A DNA stretch of 64,000 nt from LMDS01 sp964247075 (GCA_964247075.1 CAXTSS010000005.1:124001-188000), one strand, 5' to 3'. Positions 8,530-17,041 are shown, numbered from the stretch's first letter. Notes: generated from the letters alone by a model not told the origin. Numbers and translations: made by a program.

Positions 8530-10044
8530 ATGCCGCGGACATCCTGGCTCTCGCGGCTGCCGCTGCGCGCGCTGCGGCGCGTGCCCGGCCTCAGCCCGGG
8601 CCTGCGGTCGCTGCACCGGCATCTGCTGCTGTGGCTGCTGCTGCCGCAGCTCGTGCTGTGGCTCGCAGCCGCGAGCTTCACCTACCAGCTCGCCGACTCG
8701 TATTCGAACCGCGCCATCGACGCCAGCCTGAGCACCGCGTCGCGCGCGCTGGCGCGCCAGGTCAAGCCCAGCGGCAGCGGGCTGTACATCGACTTCCCGC
8801 GCGCCGCGCAGGACATCATCGAGGCCGACCCGGACGACCGGGTCTACTACATGGTGAGCACGCCGCCGGGCGAGTTCATCCTCGGCAACAGCCAGGTGCC
8901 GGCGCCGCCGCCGCTGCCGGGCGGGCCGCGCCTCGGCCAGCCGTACCTCTACGACGGCAAGATGCACGCCCCGGACGGCGACGGCCGCCGCGAGCTGAGC
9001 GTGCGTGTGGTCGCGCTCTACCTGGCCTACGGCGAGCCTGGCAAGCCGCAGCGCATGCTGGTGCAGGTGGCGCGCAGCCGCGCGAGCCGCGAGGAGCTCG
9101 CCCGGCAGATCCTGATCGACACGGCGTTGCCCTTGTCGGGCCTGATCGTGCTGATGTCGATCATCGTCTGGGGCGGCATTCGCGGCGGGCTGGCGCCGTT
9201 GGCGCGGCTGCGCAGCATGGTCGAGAGCCGCGCGCCGAACGACCTCGCGCCGATCCGCCTGGAGGCCGCGCCGGAAGAGGTGCGCGGCCTGGCGCGCGCC
9301 TTGAACGCGCTGCTCGCCGAGGTGCGCGAGAGCGTCGACGCGCAGAAGCGCTTCATCAGCGACGCCGCACACCAGCTGCGCACACCGCTGGCCGGCCTGA
9401 AGAGCCAGACCGAACTGGCGCTCGCGAGCGCCGCCGTCGGCGCCGATCCGGAGCTGCAGGCGCGGCTGCAGCGCGTGCACGAAAGCGCGACGCGCAGCGC
9501 GCACCTCGTGAGCCAGCTGCTCGCGCTGGCGCGCGCCGAGCCCGAAGCGGCGATGGCGCAATCGCGCACGCGCTTCGATCTGCGGCGGCTCGCGCGCGAG
9601 GTGACCGCCGAGCAGGTGCCGCGCGCGTTGGCGGCCGGCATCGACCTCGGCAGCGAGGAGGCCGAGGCTGCCGAGGCCGGCGCCGCGCCGCTGCACGTGC
9701 TCGGCAACGCGATGCTGATCCGCGAGGCGCTGGTGAACCTGATCGACAACGCGATCCGCTATGCCGGCCGCGGCGCGAGCATCACTGTCGGTGTCCACGC
9801 ACAGGGTGTTGACGCTCGGGCGCAAGCCCTGCTGTTCGTCGAGGACACCGGCCCCGGCCTGCCCGAAGCCGAGCGCGAGCGCGTGTTCCAGCGCTTCGCG
9901 CGCGCAACCCACGAGGGCAATGGCTGCGGGCTGGGCCTGGCGATCGTGCGGGAGATCGTCGAGCGCAGCAGCGGTCATGTCGTGCTCGAAGCCGTGCAGC
10001 CGCACGGGCTGCGCGCGCTGGTCCGGCTGCCGCTGGTCGGCTGA
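8530..10044 (+). CDS. Sensor histidine kinase (TctE-like)
   Basis: This 504-residue inner-membrane kinase has TM1 at about residues 32-50, a periplasmic domain of about 145 residues resembling the 2CSK_N sensor domain of TctE kinases, and TM2 at about 198-218. A HAMP-like linker follows, then the H-box FISDAAHQLRTPLAGL with phospho-acceptor His281, and a HATPase domain with LVNLIDNAIRYAG, DTGPGLP and GNGCGLGLAIV boxes. It begins 16 nt after the response regulator and forms a cognate pair with it. TctE kinases elsewhere sense tricarboxylates, but this locus holds no tripartite transporter, so the signal here is more likely connected to sugars. That last point is inference from context. Confidence 0.93.
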   Translation: MPRTSWLSRLPLRALRRVPGLSPGLRSLHRHLLLWLLLPQLVLWLAAASFTYQLADSYSNRAIDASLSTASRALARQVKPSGSGLYIDFPRAAQDIIEADPDDRVYYMVSTPPGEFILGNSQVPAPPPLPGGPRLGQPYLYDGKMHAPDGDGRRELSVRVVALYLAYGEPGKPQRMLVQVARSRASREELARQILIDTALPLSGLIVLMSIIVWGGIRGGLAPLARLRSMVESRAPNDLAPIRLEAAPEEVRGLARALNALLAEVRESVDAQKRFISDAAHQLRTPLAGLKSQTELALASAAVGADPELQARLQRVHESATRSAHLVSQLLALARAEPEAAMAQSRTRFDLRRLAREVTAEQVPRALAAGIDLGSEEAEAAEAGAAPLHVLGNAMLIREALVNLIDNAIRYAGRGASITVGVHAQGVDARAQALLFVEDTGPGLPEAERERVFQRFARATHEGNGCGLGLAIVREIVERSSGHVVLEAVQPHGLRALVRLPLVG

Positions 10045-10063
10045 TCTCGAACGCGGTGCTCGC

Positions 10064-10552
10064 CTATGGAGCGGCGTCGGCGGCCGGCGTGCGGCGTCCA
10101 AACATGCCCCAGCCCTGCATCGAGAGCACGACCTCGCCATGCTGGTTCAGTGTTTCCCACTTCGACAGCACCAGGCCGACGCCGGCGCGGCTCGCCATCG
10201 GCCGTGCATCGACGGTCGTCAGGCGCACGCTCAGCACATCGTCGGGATACACCGGTTGGTGCCAGCGCAGGTTCTCGAGGCCGGGCGAGCCCAGGCTGCT
10301 CGACTGCAGCAGCACCGCGTCGCAGGTCATCCGCATCGTCATCGCGCAGGTGTGCCAGCCGCTGGCGGAGAGTCTGCCGAAGAGTGAGTTCTTGGCCGCC
10401 GCGTCGTCCAGATGAAACGGCTGCGGATCGAACTGGGTCGCGAACGCGAGCACGTCTTCGCGCGTGACGCGCATCGCGCCGAACGCGCGCACGCTGCCGA
10501 CGGGAAAGTCTTCCCAGGTCCAGCGGATGTCTTGGGGGGTGGCGGTGGTCAC
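10064..10552 (-). CDS. MaoC-like dehydratase / hot-dog-fold acyl-CoA hydratase
   Basis: This 162-residue protein carries the MaoC hot-dog signature: residues around TQFDPQPFHLDDAAAKNSLFGRL supply the catalytic Asp/His pair of R-specific enoyl-CoA hydratases, and SGWHTCAMTMRM follows the hot-dog helix. It probably hydrates an enoyl-CoA thioester in the cytoplasm. The start taken is a GTG at 10552 that gives the usual family length. No strong ribosome site precedes it, so a nearby start is possible; the long open frame further upstream is shadow. It converges with the sensor kinase gene. The substrate is not determined. Confidence 0.85.
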   Translation of the reverse strand: MTTATPQDIRWTWEDFPVGSVRAFGAMRVTREDVLAFATQFDPQPFHLDDAAAKNSLFGRLSASGWHTCAMTMRMTCDAVLLQSSSLGSPGLENLRWHQPVYPDDVLSVRLTTVDARPMASRAGVGLVLSKWETLNQHGEVVLSMQGWGMFGRRTPAADAAP

Positions 10553-10581
10553 GGTGCGGACGGTGGTGTGGTGGGCAGCGC

Positions 10582-10968
10582 TCAGGATAGCGATTCCGGC
10601 GGCCGGGTCAGCACCCAGCTCGCGCAGCGGCCGTTCGCGAACGTCACGTGCACGGCCGCACCGCCGGCATCGCCCCAGGTGTAGACCTCTTGCGATGAGT
10701 CGGCGCGTTGGCCGAGGCTCTTCGTCAGCGCGACGACCTTCGCCATCGGCAGGCCGGCGTGCAGCTTCGCGTTCAGCATCACCGCGCTCGGCACATGGCC
10801 GACCGGCGATTCGGCGGCGCTGCGCATCACGCGCACGAGGCGGGTGAATTGCAGCAGCAACCAGAACGCGATCACGCTGACCGCGAGCGCCACGCCGCGC
10901 GGGCCGTAGCCGAACCAGCCCGCCGCGAGCGCCGCCGCGGCGAGGGCCCAGCCGGCCCACGGGTTCAT
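10582..10968 (-). CDS. Small membrane protein of unknown function
   Basis: This encodes 128 residues with hydrophobic segments at about 4-20 and 22-45, probably two membrane helices or a hairpin, followed by a soluble tail of about 80 residues containing VMLNAKLHAGLPMAKVVALTKSLG. The start overlaps the stop of the DUF1232 gene as ATGA, so the two are translationally coupled. I recognise no family with certainty. Coupling to another small membrane protein suggests a shared membrane-related role. Confidence 0.75.
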   Translation of the reverse strand: MNPWAGWALAAAALAAGWFGYGPRGVALAVSVIAFWLLLQFTRLVRVMRSAAESPVGHVPSAVMLNAKLHAGLPMAKVVALTKSLGQRADSSQEVYTWGDAGGAAVHVTFANGRCASWVLTRPPESLS

Positions 10969-11243
10969 GCGCCGCGTGGCTCCGCGCCGATGTCGGCGCG
11001 CAGGTGCGCCGGCAGCCGGCTCAGCAGCCAGCGGATCGCCAGCGGCACGACGACGATGTCGTCGAGCACGCCGAAGATCGGGATCACGTCCGGGATCAGG
11101 TCGATCGGCGAGAGCACGTACAGCGCGATGCCGGCCACGCCGAGCTTGAGCCAGCCGGGCGCGAGCGGATGGCGCAGCGCGCGCCACAGCAGCCGCGCGT
11201 CGCCCTTGACCAAAGCCCAGAGCATCGAGAAGCGTTTCAACAT
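10965..11243 (-). CDS. DUF1232 / YkvA-family membrane protein
   Basis: This 92-residue protein contains the hallmark of DUF1232, a hydrophobic helix followed by LSPIDLIPDVIPIFGVLDDIVVV (about residues 43-66). Proteins of this family are small membrane proteins of unknown biochemical role. The Asp/Pro-rich motif and spacing are intact. The downstream gene starts inside its stop codon (ATGA overlap at 10965-10968). Confidence 0.88.
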   Translation of the reverse strand: MLKRFSMLWALVKGDARLLWRALRHPLAPGWLKLGVAGIALYVLSPIDLIPDVIPIFGVLDDIVVVPLAIRWLLSRLPAHLRADIGAEPRGA

Positions 11244-11319
11244 GGGGGGTCTCCGATCGGGTCGACCGCGGGCTGCGGCCAGGGATCAACGTGTGGGCGC
11301 CCGGCGCGATGACAAGGCG

Positions 11320-12687
11320 TCACAGGCCGCGGGCCACATCGATGGCCTGCTCGATGCGCTCGACGGCGTGGATCGTCAGGCCCTCGATCGGCTTCTTCGG
11401 CGCGTTCGCCTTCGGGACGATCGCGATCGAGAAGCCGAGCTTGGCCGCTTCCTTCAGCCGCTCCTGCCCGCGCGGCGCGGGCCGCACCTCGCCGGCCAGG
11501 CCGACCTCGCCGAACGCGATGAAGCCGCGCGGCAGCGGCCGGCCGCGCAGGCTGCTCTGGATCGCGAGCATCACCGCCAGATCGGCCGCCGGCTCGCTGA
11601 TGCGCACGCCGCCGACGGCGTTGACGAACACGTCCTGATCGAACGCCGCGATGCCGGCATGGCGGTGCAGCACCGCGAGCATCATCGCGAGGCGGTCGCG
11701 CTCGATGCCGACCGACAGCCGCCGCGGCGACGGCCCGCCCGAATCGACCAGCGCCTGGATTTCGACCAGCAGCGGCCGCGTGCCCTCGAGCGTGACCAGC
11801 ACGCACGAGCCCGCGACCGGGTCGCCGTGCGTCGAGAGAAAGATCGCGCTCGGGTTCGCGACGCCCTTCAGCCCCTTCTCGGTCATCGCGAACACGCCGA
11901 TCTCGTTGACAGCGCCGAAGCGGTTCTTGATCGCGCGCACGAGTCGAAAGCTCGAGTGCGTGTCGCCCTCGAAGTACAGCACCGTGTCGACGATGTGCTC
12001 CAGCACGCGCGGCCCGGCGAGTGCGCCTTCCTTGGTCACATGGCCGACGAGGATGATCGTGATGCCGGTGCTCTTCGCGATGCGTGTGAGCTGCGCAGCG
12101 CACTCTCGCACCTGCGCTACGGAGCCGGGCGCCGAGCTGAGCTGGTCGCTGTACACGGTCTGGATCGAATCGATCACGCAGACGGCAGGCTGCTCGGCTT
12201 CGAGTGTGGCGGCGATCTTCTCGAGCTGGATTTCGGCGAGCACGCGAACCTGCGAGGCGCCGAGCCCGAGCCGGCGCGAGCGCAGCGCGACCTGCGCGCC
12301 GCTTTCCTCGCCGGTCACGTACAGCGTCTTCATCGAGCGCGCCAGCGAATCCAGCGCTTGCAACAGCAGCGTCGACTTGCCGATGCCCGGATCGCCGCCG
12401 ATCAGCACCACGCCGCCGGCGACGATGCCACCACCGAGCACGCGGTCGAGCTCCTCGATGCCGGTCCCCTGCCGATCGACATCGCTGGCCTCGATCTCGG
12501 CCAGCGTCGTCACCGGCTGGCTCGCCACCAGCCCGCGCGCGCCGTTGCCGAAGCGGTTCTTCGAGATACCCTCCTCGACCGACTCGACCAGCGTGTTCCA
12601 CGCACCGCAGCTCGGGCACTTGCCCAGCCATTTGGCGGAGGTGCCGCCGCACTCGCTGCAGGTGAAGATCGCTTTGTCCTTGGCCAT
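11320..12687 (-). CDS. radA: DNA repair ATPase RadA
   Basis: RadA is a RecA-like, DnaB-type helicase that promotes branch migration during recombinational repair. This 455-residue copy has an N-terminal C4 zinc finger (Cys10, 13, 24, 27), Walker A GGDPGIGKST at 97-106, the RadA-specific KNRFG motif at 254-258 and a C-terminal Lon-like domain containing VGGVRISEPAADLAV. The length matches E. coli RadA. I chose the MAKDK start at 12687; ATG codons at 12696 and 12717 are possible alternatives. The gene lies in the alr-arfB-radA strip, divergent from lplT, an arrangement I associate with Burkholderiales. Confidence 0.96.
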   Translation of the reverse strand: MAKDKAIFTCSECGGTSAKWLGKCPSCGAWNTLVESVEEGISKNRFGNGARGLVASQPVTTLAEIEASDVDRQGTGIEELDRVLGGGIVAGGVVLIGGDPGIGKSTLLLQALDSLARSMKTLYVTGEESGAQVALRSRRLGLGASQVRVLAEIQLEKIAATLEAEQPAVCVIDSIQTVYSDQLSSAPGSVAQVRECAAQLTRIAKSTGITIILVGHVTKEGALAGPRVLEHIVDTVLYFEGDTHSSFRLVRAIKNRFGAVNEIGVFAMTEKGLKGVANPSAIFLSTHGDPVAGSCVLVTLEGTRPLLVEIQALVDSGGPSPRRLSVGIERDRLAMMLAVLHRHAGIAAFDQDVFVNAVGGVRISEPAADLAVMLAIQSSLRGRPLPRGFIAFGEVGLAGEVRPAPRGQERLKEAAKLGFSIAIVPKANAPKKPIEGLTIHAVERIEQAIDVARGL

Positions 12688-12734
12688 GCTCGGCATTGTC
12701 ACCGCGCGGCTGCCCATCCTTTCTCGGAAGCTTC

Positions 12735-13145
12735 CTACTCGCTGACCTTGCCGCGCCCCGCCTTGATCGCTGAGCGGATGCCCTTGCCTTCGAGCCGGCG
12801 CTGCTTGGAGCCGTAGGTCGGCTTGGTCGCGCGGCGCGCTTTGGGCGGCACCGCGACGCTGTTGACGAGCTCGGTCAGGCGCAGCATCGCATCCGAGCGG
12901 TTCATGTCCTGGCTGCGCGTCGTCTGGGCTTTGATGACGACGACGCCGTCGGCCGTGATGCGCTGGTCGCGCAACGCGAGCAGGCGCTCCTTGACCGGAT
13001 CCGGCAGCGACGAGGCGCGGATGTCGAAGCGCAGGTGGATCGCGCTCGACACTTTGTTGACGTTCTGCCCGCCCGCGCCCTGCGCGCGGATCGCGCTGAA
13101 CTCGACCTCGCTCTCTTCGATGACGAGCGGCAGAGGGGCAGACAT
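12735..13145 (-). CDS. arfB: Ribosome rescue peptidyl-tRNA hydrolase ArfB (YaeJ)
   Basis: This 136-residue codon-independent release factor rescues ribosomes stalled on truncated messages. The catalytic GGQ is at residues 25-27 in the context RAQGAGGQNVNK. The basic tail (RRLEGKGIRSAIKAGRGK) is the extension that enters the empty mRNA channel. Length and architecture match E. coli ArfB. It starts 1 nt after the alanine racemase stop, so the two are probably co-transcribed. Confidence 0.95.
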   Translation of the reverse strand: MSAPLPLVIEESEVEFSAIRAQGAGGQNVNKVSSAIHLRFDIRASSLPDPVKERLLALRDQRITADGVVVIKAQTTRSQDMNRSDAMLRLTELVNSVAVPPKARRATKPTYGSKQRRLEGKGIRSAIKAGRGKVSE

Positions 13146-13146
13146 C

Positions 13147-14250
13147 TCACACCGCGCGCGTCGGCACCCGTCGCGCCAGCGCGCACATCAGCTCGTAGCC
13201 GATCGTGCCGGCGGCCTGCGCGACCTCGTCGATCGGCAGCAGCGCGCCGCCCGGGCTCGTGCCCCACAGCGTGGCGACGCTGCCCACTGCAGCGCCGGGC
13301 ACCGGCGTGAGATCGACGGTGATCATGTCCATCGAGACCCGGCCGACGATGCGCGTGCGCGTCTCGCCGACCAGCACCGGCGTGCCGTTCGGCACGACGC
13401 GCGGGAAGCCGTCGGCATAGCCGCAGGCGATCACGCCGATCAGCATCTCGCGCTCGGCGCTGAAGCTGCTGCCGTAGCCGACGCGCTCGCCGGGCTGCAG
13501 CGATTGCGTCGCAATGACCTGCGCGCGCAGGCTCATCGTCGGCTGCAGGCCCCAGTCCGCGATGCTGTGCTGCGGGAAGTCGGGCGACGAGCCGTAGACC
13601 ATGATGCCGGGGCGCACCCAGTCGCCGCGCATCGCCGCGTCGCCGGGGGCATAGCGCAAGGTCGCGGCGCTGTTCGAGACCGTGCGCTCGCCGGGCAGGT
13701 CGGCGGTGGCGGCATCGAAGACGGCGAGTTGCGTGGTGACGGCGTGCGGCTCGGCGGCGTCGGCGTCCGAGAGGTGCGTCATCAGCGCGATGCTGTCGAC
13801 CTGTGTCAGCCCGCTCAAGCGGTGCCACGCGTGCGGGTACGCGGCCGGGCGAAAGCCGAGCCGGTTCATGCCGCTGTTGAGCTTCAGGAAGACCTGGTGC
13901 GGCGCGTGCGTTTTGTGCGCCGCCAGCATGTCGATCTGTGCCTCGCAGTGCACCGTGTGCCACAGGTTCAGGCGCGAACAGAGTTCGAGGTCGCGCGGCT
14001 CGAAGCAGCCTTCGAGCAGCAGGATCGGGCCGCGCCAACCCAAGCGCCTCACGCGCTCGGCCTCGTCGAGGTCGAGCAGCGCGAAACCGTCCGCACCCTG
14101 CAGCCCGGCATACGCGCGCTCGATGCCGTGGCCGTAGGCGTTCGCCTTCACGACCGCCCAGACCTTTGCGTCGGGCGCCGCGGCGCGGGCGCGCTTCAGG
14201 TTGTGCGCGAGTGCATCGGTGTGGATCAGGGCTTCGACGGGGCGCGGCAT
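13147..14250 (-). CDS. alr: Alanine racemase
   Basis: This PLP enzyme interconverts L- and D-alanine and supplies D-Ala for peptidoglycan. In the 367-residue protein the PLP lysine is Lys35 in VVKANAYGHG and the catalytic tyrosine is Tyr259 in RVGYGSSF. The PLP-binding Arg segment and the C-terminal beta domain (RVSMDMITVDL) are present. The gene is read divergently from the lplT pair and is followed at once by arfB. Confidence 0.96.
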   Translation of the reverse strand: MPRPVEALIHTDALAHNLKRARAAAPDAKVWAVVKANAYGHGIERAYAGLQGADGFALLDLDEAERVRRLGWRGPILLLEGCFEPRDLELCSRLNLWHTVHCEAQIDMLAAHKTHAPHQVFLKLNSGMNRLGFRPAAYPHAWHRLSGLTQVDSIALMTHLSDADAAEPHAVTTQLAVFDAATADLPGERTVSNSAATLRYAPGDAAMRGDWVRPGIMVYGSSPDFPQHSIADWGLQPTMSLRAQVIATQSLQPGERVGYGSSFSAEREMLIGVIACGYADGFPRVVPNGTPVLVGETRTRIVGRVSMDMITVDLTPVPGAAVGSVATLWGTSPGGALLPIDEVAQAAGTIGYELMCALARRVPTRAV

Positions 14251-14350
14251 GCGGCGATTCTGCCAGCGGCGAAGCGGCCCCGCGAACCGGGGGCGGGGGC
14301 ATCGCGATCGGTCGCGACCCGCGTGCTATAACGCCGCCGCAAGGAGACAA

Positions 14351-14395
14351 ATGCAGCAACAAATAGGGCCCGTCGGCGCGTTGGTGAGCGCATGA
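14351..14395 (+). CDS. Possible 14-residue leader ORF coupled to lplT copy 1
   Basis: An AAGGAG ribosome site at 14341-14346 is followed after 4 nt by ATG and a 14-codon frame reading MQQQIGPVGALVSA. Its TGA overlaps the lplT ATG as ATGA. The lplT start itself has only a weak GGTGAG before it, so the strongest ribosome site in this leader serves the mini-ORF. Translation of the mini-ORF and coupling to lplT are inferred from arrangement; no homologue is recognisable at this length. Confidence 0.45.
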   Translation: MQQQIGPVGALVSA

Positions 14396-15666
14396 AGAAG
14401 GGCTTCTACACGATCATGGCGGCGCAGTTCGTCAGCTCTCTGGCCGACGCCGCGTTGTTCATCGCGGCCTACGAGATGCTCAAGATCGCCAACGCACCGA
14501 GCTCGCAGCGCGCGGCGCTGGTGCCGATGCTGGCGTTGTTCTATGTGATCCTGGCGCCATTCTTGGGCGCGTTCGCCGACGCACGACCCAAGGGCACCGT
14601 CATGTTCCTGGCCAATGCGATCAAGCTCGTCGGCTGCCTGATGATGCTCGCCGGCGTGCACCCGCTGCTGGCCTACGCGGTCGTCGGCCTGGGCGCGGCG
14701 GCCTACTCGCCGGCCAAGTACGGCATCCTGACCGAGCTGCTGCCGAACTCGCAGCTCGTCAAGGCGAATGGCTGGATCGAAGGGCTGACGGTGCTGTCGA
14801 TCATCCTCGGCACGGTCCTGGGCGGGGTGCTGGTGGGGCCGGTGATCTCCAGGCACCTGCTGTCGTTCGATCTGTCGTGGTTCGCCAGCGGCGTGACGAC
14901 CGCGCCCGAGGCAGCGGTGGCGGGCATTGCGAGCCTGTATGTGCTGGCCGCGCTGTTCAATCTGCGCATCCCGCGCACCGATGCCGCGCTGCTGCCGATG
15001 CAGGGCCCACTGCAGCTCACGCGCGACTTCACGGAGTGCAACGCGCGCCTGTGGAGCGACAAGCTGGGCCAGATCTCGCTGGCGACGACGACGCTCTTCT
15101 GGGGCGTCTCGGGCAACATGCGCGCGATCGTGATGGTGTGGGCCGCGGCCGCGCTCGGCTACACGACATCGCAGGCTTCCAGCCTGGTCGGCGTGGTCGC
15201 GATCGGCACCACCGCAGGCGTGCTCATCGCCTCGCTGCGCGCGCGGCTCGATCGGGCGACGAACGTGATCCCGCTCGGCATCGCGATGGGCGTGCTGATG
15301 ATCGGCCTGAATCTGCTCGGCAACGTCTGGGTGGCCGCGCCGTTCCTGATGCTGCTGGGCGCAGTGGGCGGCTACCTCGTCGTGCCGATGAACGCGCTGT
15401 TGCAGCACCGCGGCGCGAACCTGATGGGCGCGGGCCGTTCGATCGCGGTGCAGAACTTCAACGAGCAGGCCTGCATCCTCGGCCTCGGCGCGATCAACAG
15501 CGTGCTGGCGCTGCTGCACTTGTCGGTGTTCATCACGATCGCGATCCTCGGCACGCTCGTCGCGCTGGCGATGGGGTTGATCAGGCGCCAGCATGCGCAG
15601 AATTGCCTGCGGCACCCCGCGGAGATCGCCCGGCTGCTGGCGATTGCGCGCAGCGACCAGCGCTGA
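14392..15666 (+). CDS. lplT: Lysophospholipid transporter LplT, copy 1
   Basis: LplT flips lysophospholipids across the inner membrane for re-acylation. This 424-residue MFS protein has about 12 hydrophobic segments. It contains the family's YSPAKYGILTELLP (about residues 103-116) and, near the C-terminus, VPMNALLQHRGANLMGAGRSIAVQNFNEQACIL. Near the N-terminus the usual SLADNAL reads SLADAAL here, so the Asn next to the Asp is lost. It lies immediately upstream of a second, very similar lplT. The start follows a mini-ORF in ATGA overlap. Confidence 0.93.
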   Translation: MKKGFYTIMAAQFVSSLADAALFIAAYEMLKIANAPSSQRAALVPMLALFYVILAPFLGAFADARPKGTVMFLANAIKLVGCLMMLAGVHPLLAYAVVGLGAAAYSPAKYGILTELLPNSQLVKANGWIEGLTVLSIILGTVLGGVLVGPVISRHLLSFDLSWFASGVTTAPEAAVAGIASLYVLAALFNLRIPRTDAALLPMQGPLQLTRDFTECNARLWSDKLGQISLATTTLFWGVSGNMRAIVMVWAAAALGYTTSQASSLVGVVAIGTTAGVLIASLRARLDRATNVIPLGIAMGVLMIGLNLLGNVWVAAPFLMLLGAVGGYLVVPMNALLQHRGANLMGAGRSIAVQNFNEQACILGLGAINSVLALLHLSVFITIAILGTLVALAMGLIRRQHAQNCLRHPAEIARLLAIARSDQR

Positions 15667-15702
15667 GACGCACGCACCGCGCCAACAGCGACAATCGCGC
15701 TG

Positions 15703-15741
15703 ATGCAGCCGCTCCCACCCAGACGACCCGTGCGCGAATGA
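15703..15741 (+). CDS. Possible 12-residue leader ORF coupled to lplT copy 2
   Basis: ATG CAG opens a 12-codon frame (MQPLPPRRPVRE) whose TGA overlaps the second lplT start as ATGA, the same geometry as before copy 1. Unlike the first leader it has no clear ribosome site, so it may be a decayed relic of the duplicated arrangement or chance. Pro/Arg-rich codons would slow ribosomes if it is translated. Confidence is low. Confidence 0.25.
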   Translation: MQPLPPRRPVRE

Positions 15742-17015
15742 AGAAGGGTTTCTACACGATCATGTCGGCGCAGTTCTTCAGCTCGCTGGCTGACAACGCG
15801 CTGCTCGTGGCCGCCATCGAGATGCTGAAGACGACGAACGCGCCGTCGTGGCACATCCCGGCGCTCGGGCCGATGTTCGCGCTGTTCTACGTCATTCTCG
15901 CGCCCTTTCTCGGCGCGTTCGCCGACGCGGTGCCGAAGGGCAAGGTGATGTTCTTCTCCAATGGCATCAAGGTGGTGGGTTGCCTGATGATGCTGTTCGG
16001 CGGCCACCCGCTGCTGGCCTATGCCGTGGTCGGCCTCGGCGCGGCGGCCTATTCGCCGGCCAAGTACGGCATCCTGACCGAGCTGCTGCCGAACTCGCAG
16101 CTCGTCAAGGCGAACGGCTGGATCGAGGGCCTGACGATCCTGTCGGTGATCCTGGGTGTGGTGCTCGGCGGTCAACTGGTCGGCAAGGTGGTGTCGCGTC
16201 AGCTGCTGGCGATCGACTTCCCGATGATCGACACCGGCATCACCACCGCGCCCGAATCGGCGATCGCGGCGATCGTGTTCCTGTACATCATCGCGGCCGC
16301 GTTCAACCTGCGCATCCCGCGCACCGAAGCGCCGCTGCAACCGTTCGCGCACGGCGTGCCTGGATTGCTGCGCGACTTCTCCAGCTGCAACGCGCGGCTG
16401 TGGACCGACAAGCTGGGCCAGATCTCGCTGGCGACGACGACGCTGTTCTGGGGCATCCTGGGCAACCTGCGAATCATCGTGTTCGCGTGGGCCGCGGTCG
16501 CGCTCGGCTACAACGTGACGCAGGCCTCGTCACTCGTCGGCGTGGTGGCGATCGGCACTGCGGCGGGCGCGATCGTCGCGTCGATGCGCATGCGCCTGGA
16601 CGAGGCGACCAAGGTGATCCCGCTGGGCGCGCTGCTGGGCCTGCTGATGATCGGGCTGAATGTCATCACCAACGTCTGGGTGGCGGCGCCGTTCCTGATC
16701 CTGCTCGGTGCGGTCGGCGGTTTTCTGGTGGTGCCGATGAACGCGCTGTTGCAGCACCGCGGCGCGAACCTGATGGGTGCCGGCCGCTCGATCGCGGTGC
16801 AGAACTTCAACGAACAGGCCTGCATCCTCGGCCTGGGCGCGTTCCTCACCGGCATGACCAAGTTCGGCCTGAGCACCTTCACCACGATCACCGCGTTCGG
16901 GCTGGTGGTGGCCGGCACGATGGTGCTGATCTACCGCTGGCACCAGAGCAACGGCGTGAAGTACCGCGAAGAGCTGGATCACCTGCTGGCGATCGCGCGG
17001 AGTGACAAACATTGA
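15738..17015 (+). CDS. lplT: Lysophospholipid transporter LplT, copy 2
   Basis: This 425-residue MFS lysophospholipid flippase closely resembles copy 1 along its length: MKKGFYTIM start, YSPAKYGILTELLP and the C-terminal QHRGANLMGAGRS block are shared almost unchanged. It keeps the usual SLADNAL motif and has longer conserved segments (PKGKVMFFSNGIK), so it looks like the more typical copy. The 71-nt gap to copy 1 suggests co-transcription. The end of the gene is embedded in a long inverted repeat shared with the convergent receiver gene. Confidence 0.94.
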   Translation: MKKGFYTIMSAQFFSSLADNALLVAAIEMLKTTNAPSWHIPALGPMFALFYVILAPFLGAFADAVPKGKVMFFSNGIKVVGCLMMLFGGHPLLAYAVVGLGAAAYSPAKYGILTELLPNSQLVKANGWIEGLTILSVILGVVLGGQLVGKVVSRQLLAIDFPMIDTGITTAPESAIAAIVFLYIIAAAFNLRIPRTEAPLQPFAHGVPGLLRDFSSCNARLWTDKLGQISLATTTLFWGILGNLRIIVFAWAAVALGYNVTQASSLVGVVAIGTAAGAIVASMRMRLDEATKVIPLGALLGLLMIGLNVITNVWVAAPFLILLGAVGGFLVVPMNALLQHRGANLMGAGRSIAVQNFNEQACILGLGAFLTGMTKFGLSTFTTITAFGLVVAGTMVLIYRWHQSNGVKYREELDHLLAIARSDKH

Positions 17016-17041
17016 GTGCGTAGCACTCAGCGTTTGTCACT
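17001..17041. terminator. Nested inverted repeat spanning two convergent stop codons
   Basis: AGTGACAAAC at 17001-17010 pairs perfectly with GTTTGTCACT at 17032-17041, and inside it TGAGTGC (17013-17019) pairs with GCACTCA (17023-17029) around a 3-nt loop. The structure is 41 bp long, with 17 paired positions and a short internal mismatch. It includes the lplT stop and the stop of the convergent receiver gene. There is no strong T-run, so its action as a bidirectional terminator is inferred from position and symmetry. Confidence 0.65.

Noticed and set aside
8350..10140. A 596-residue minus-strand frame across the sensor kinase gene
   Set aside because: It is antisense to a kinase with all motifs intact, and its composition is Arg/Gln/Ala-rich with no recognisable fold.
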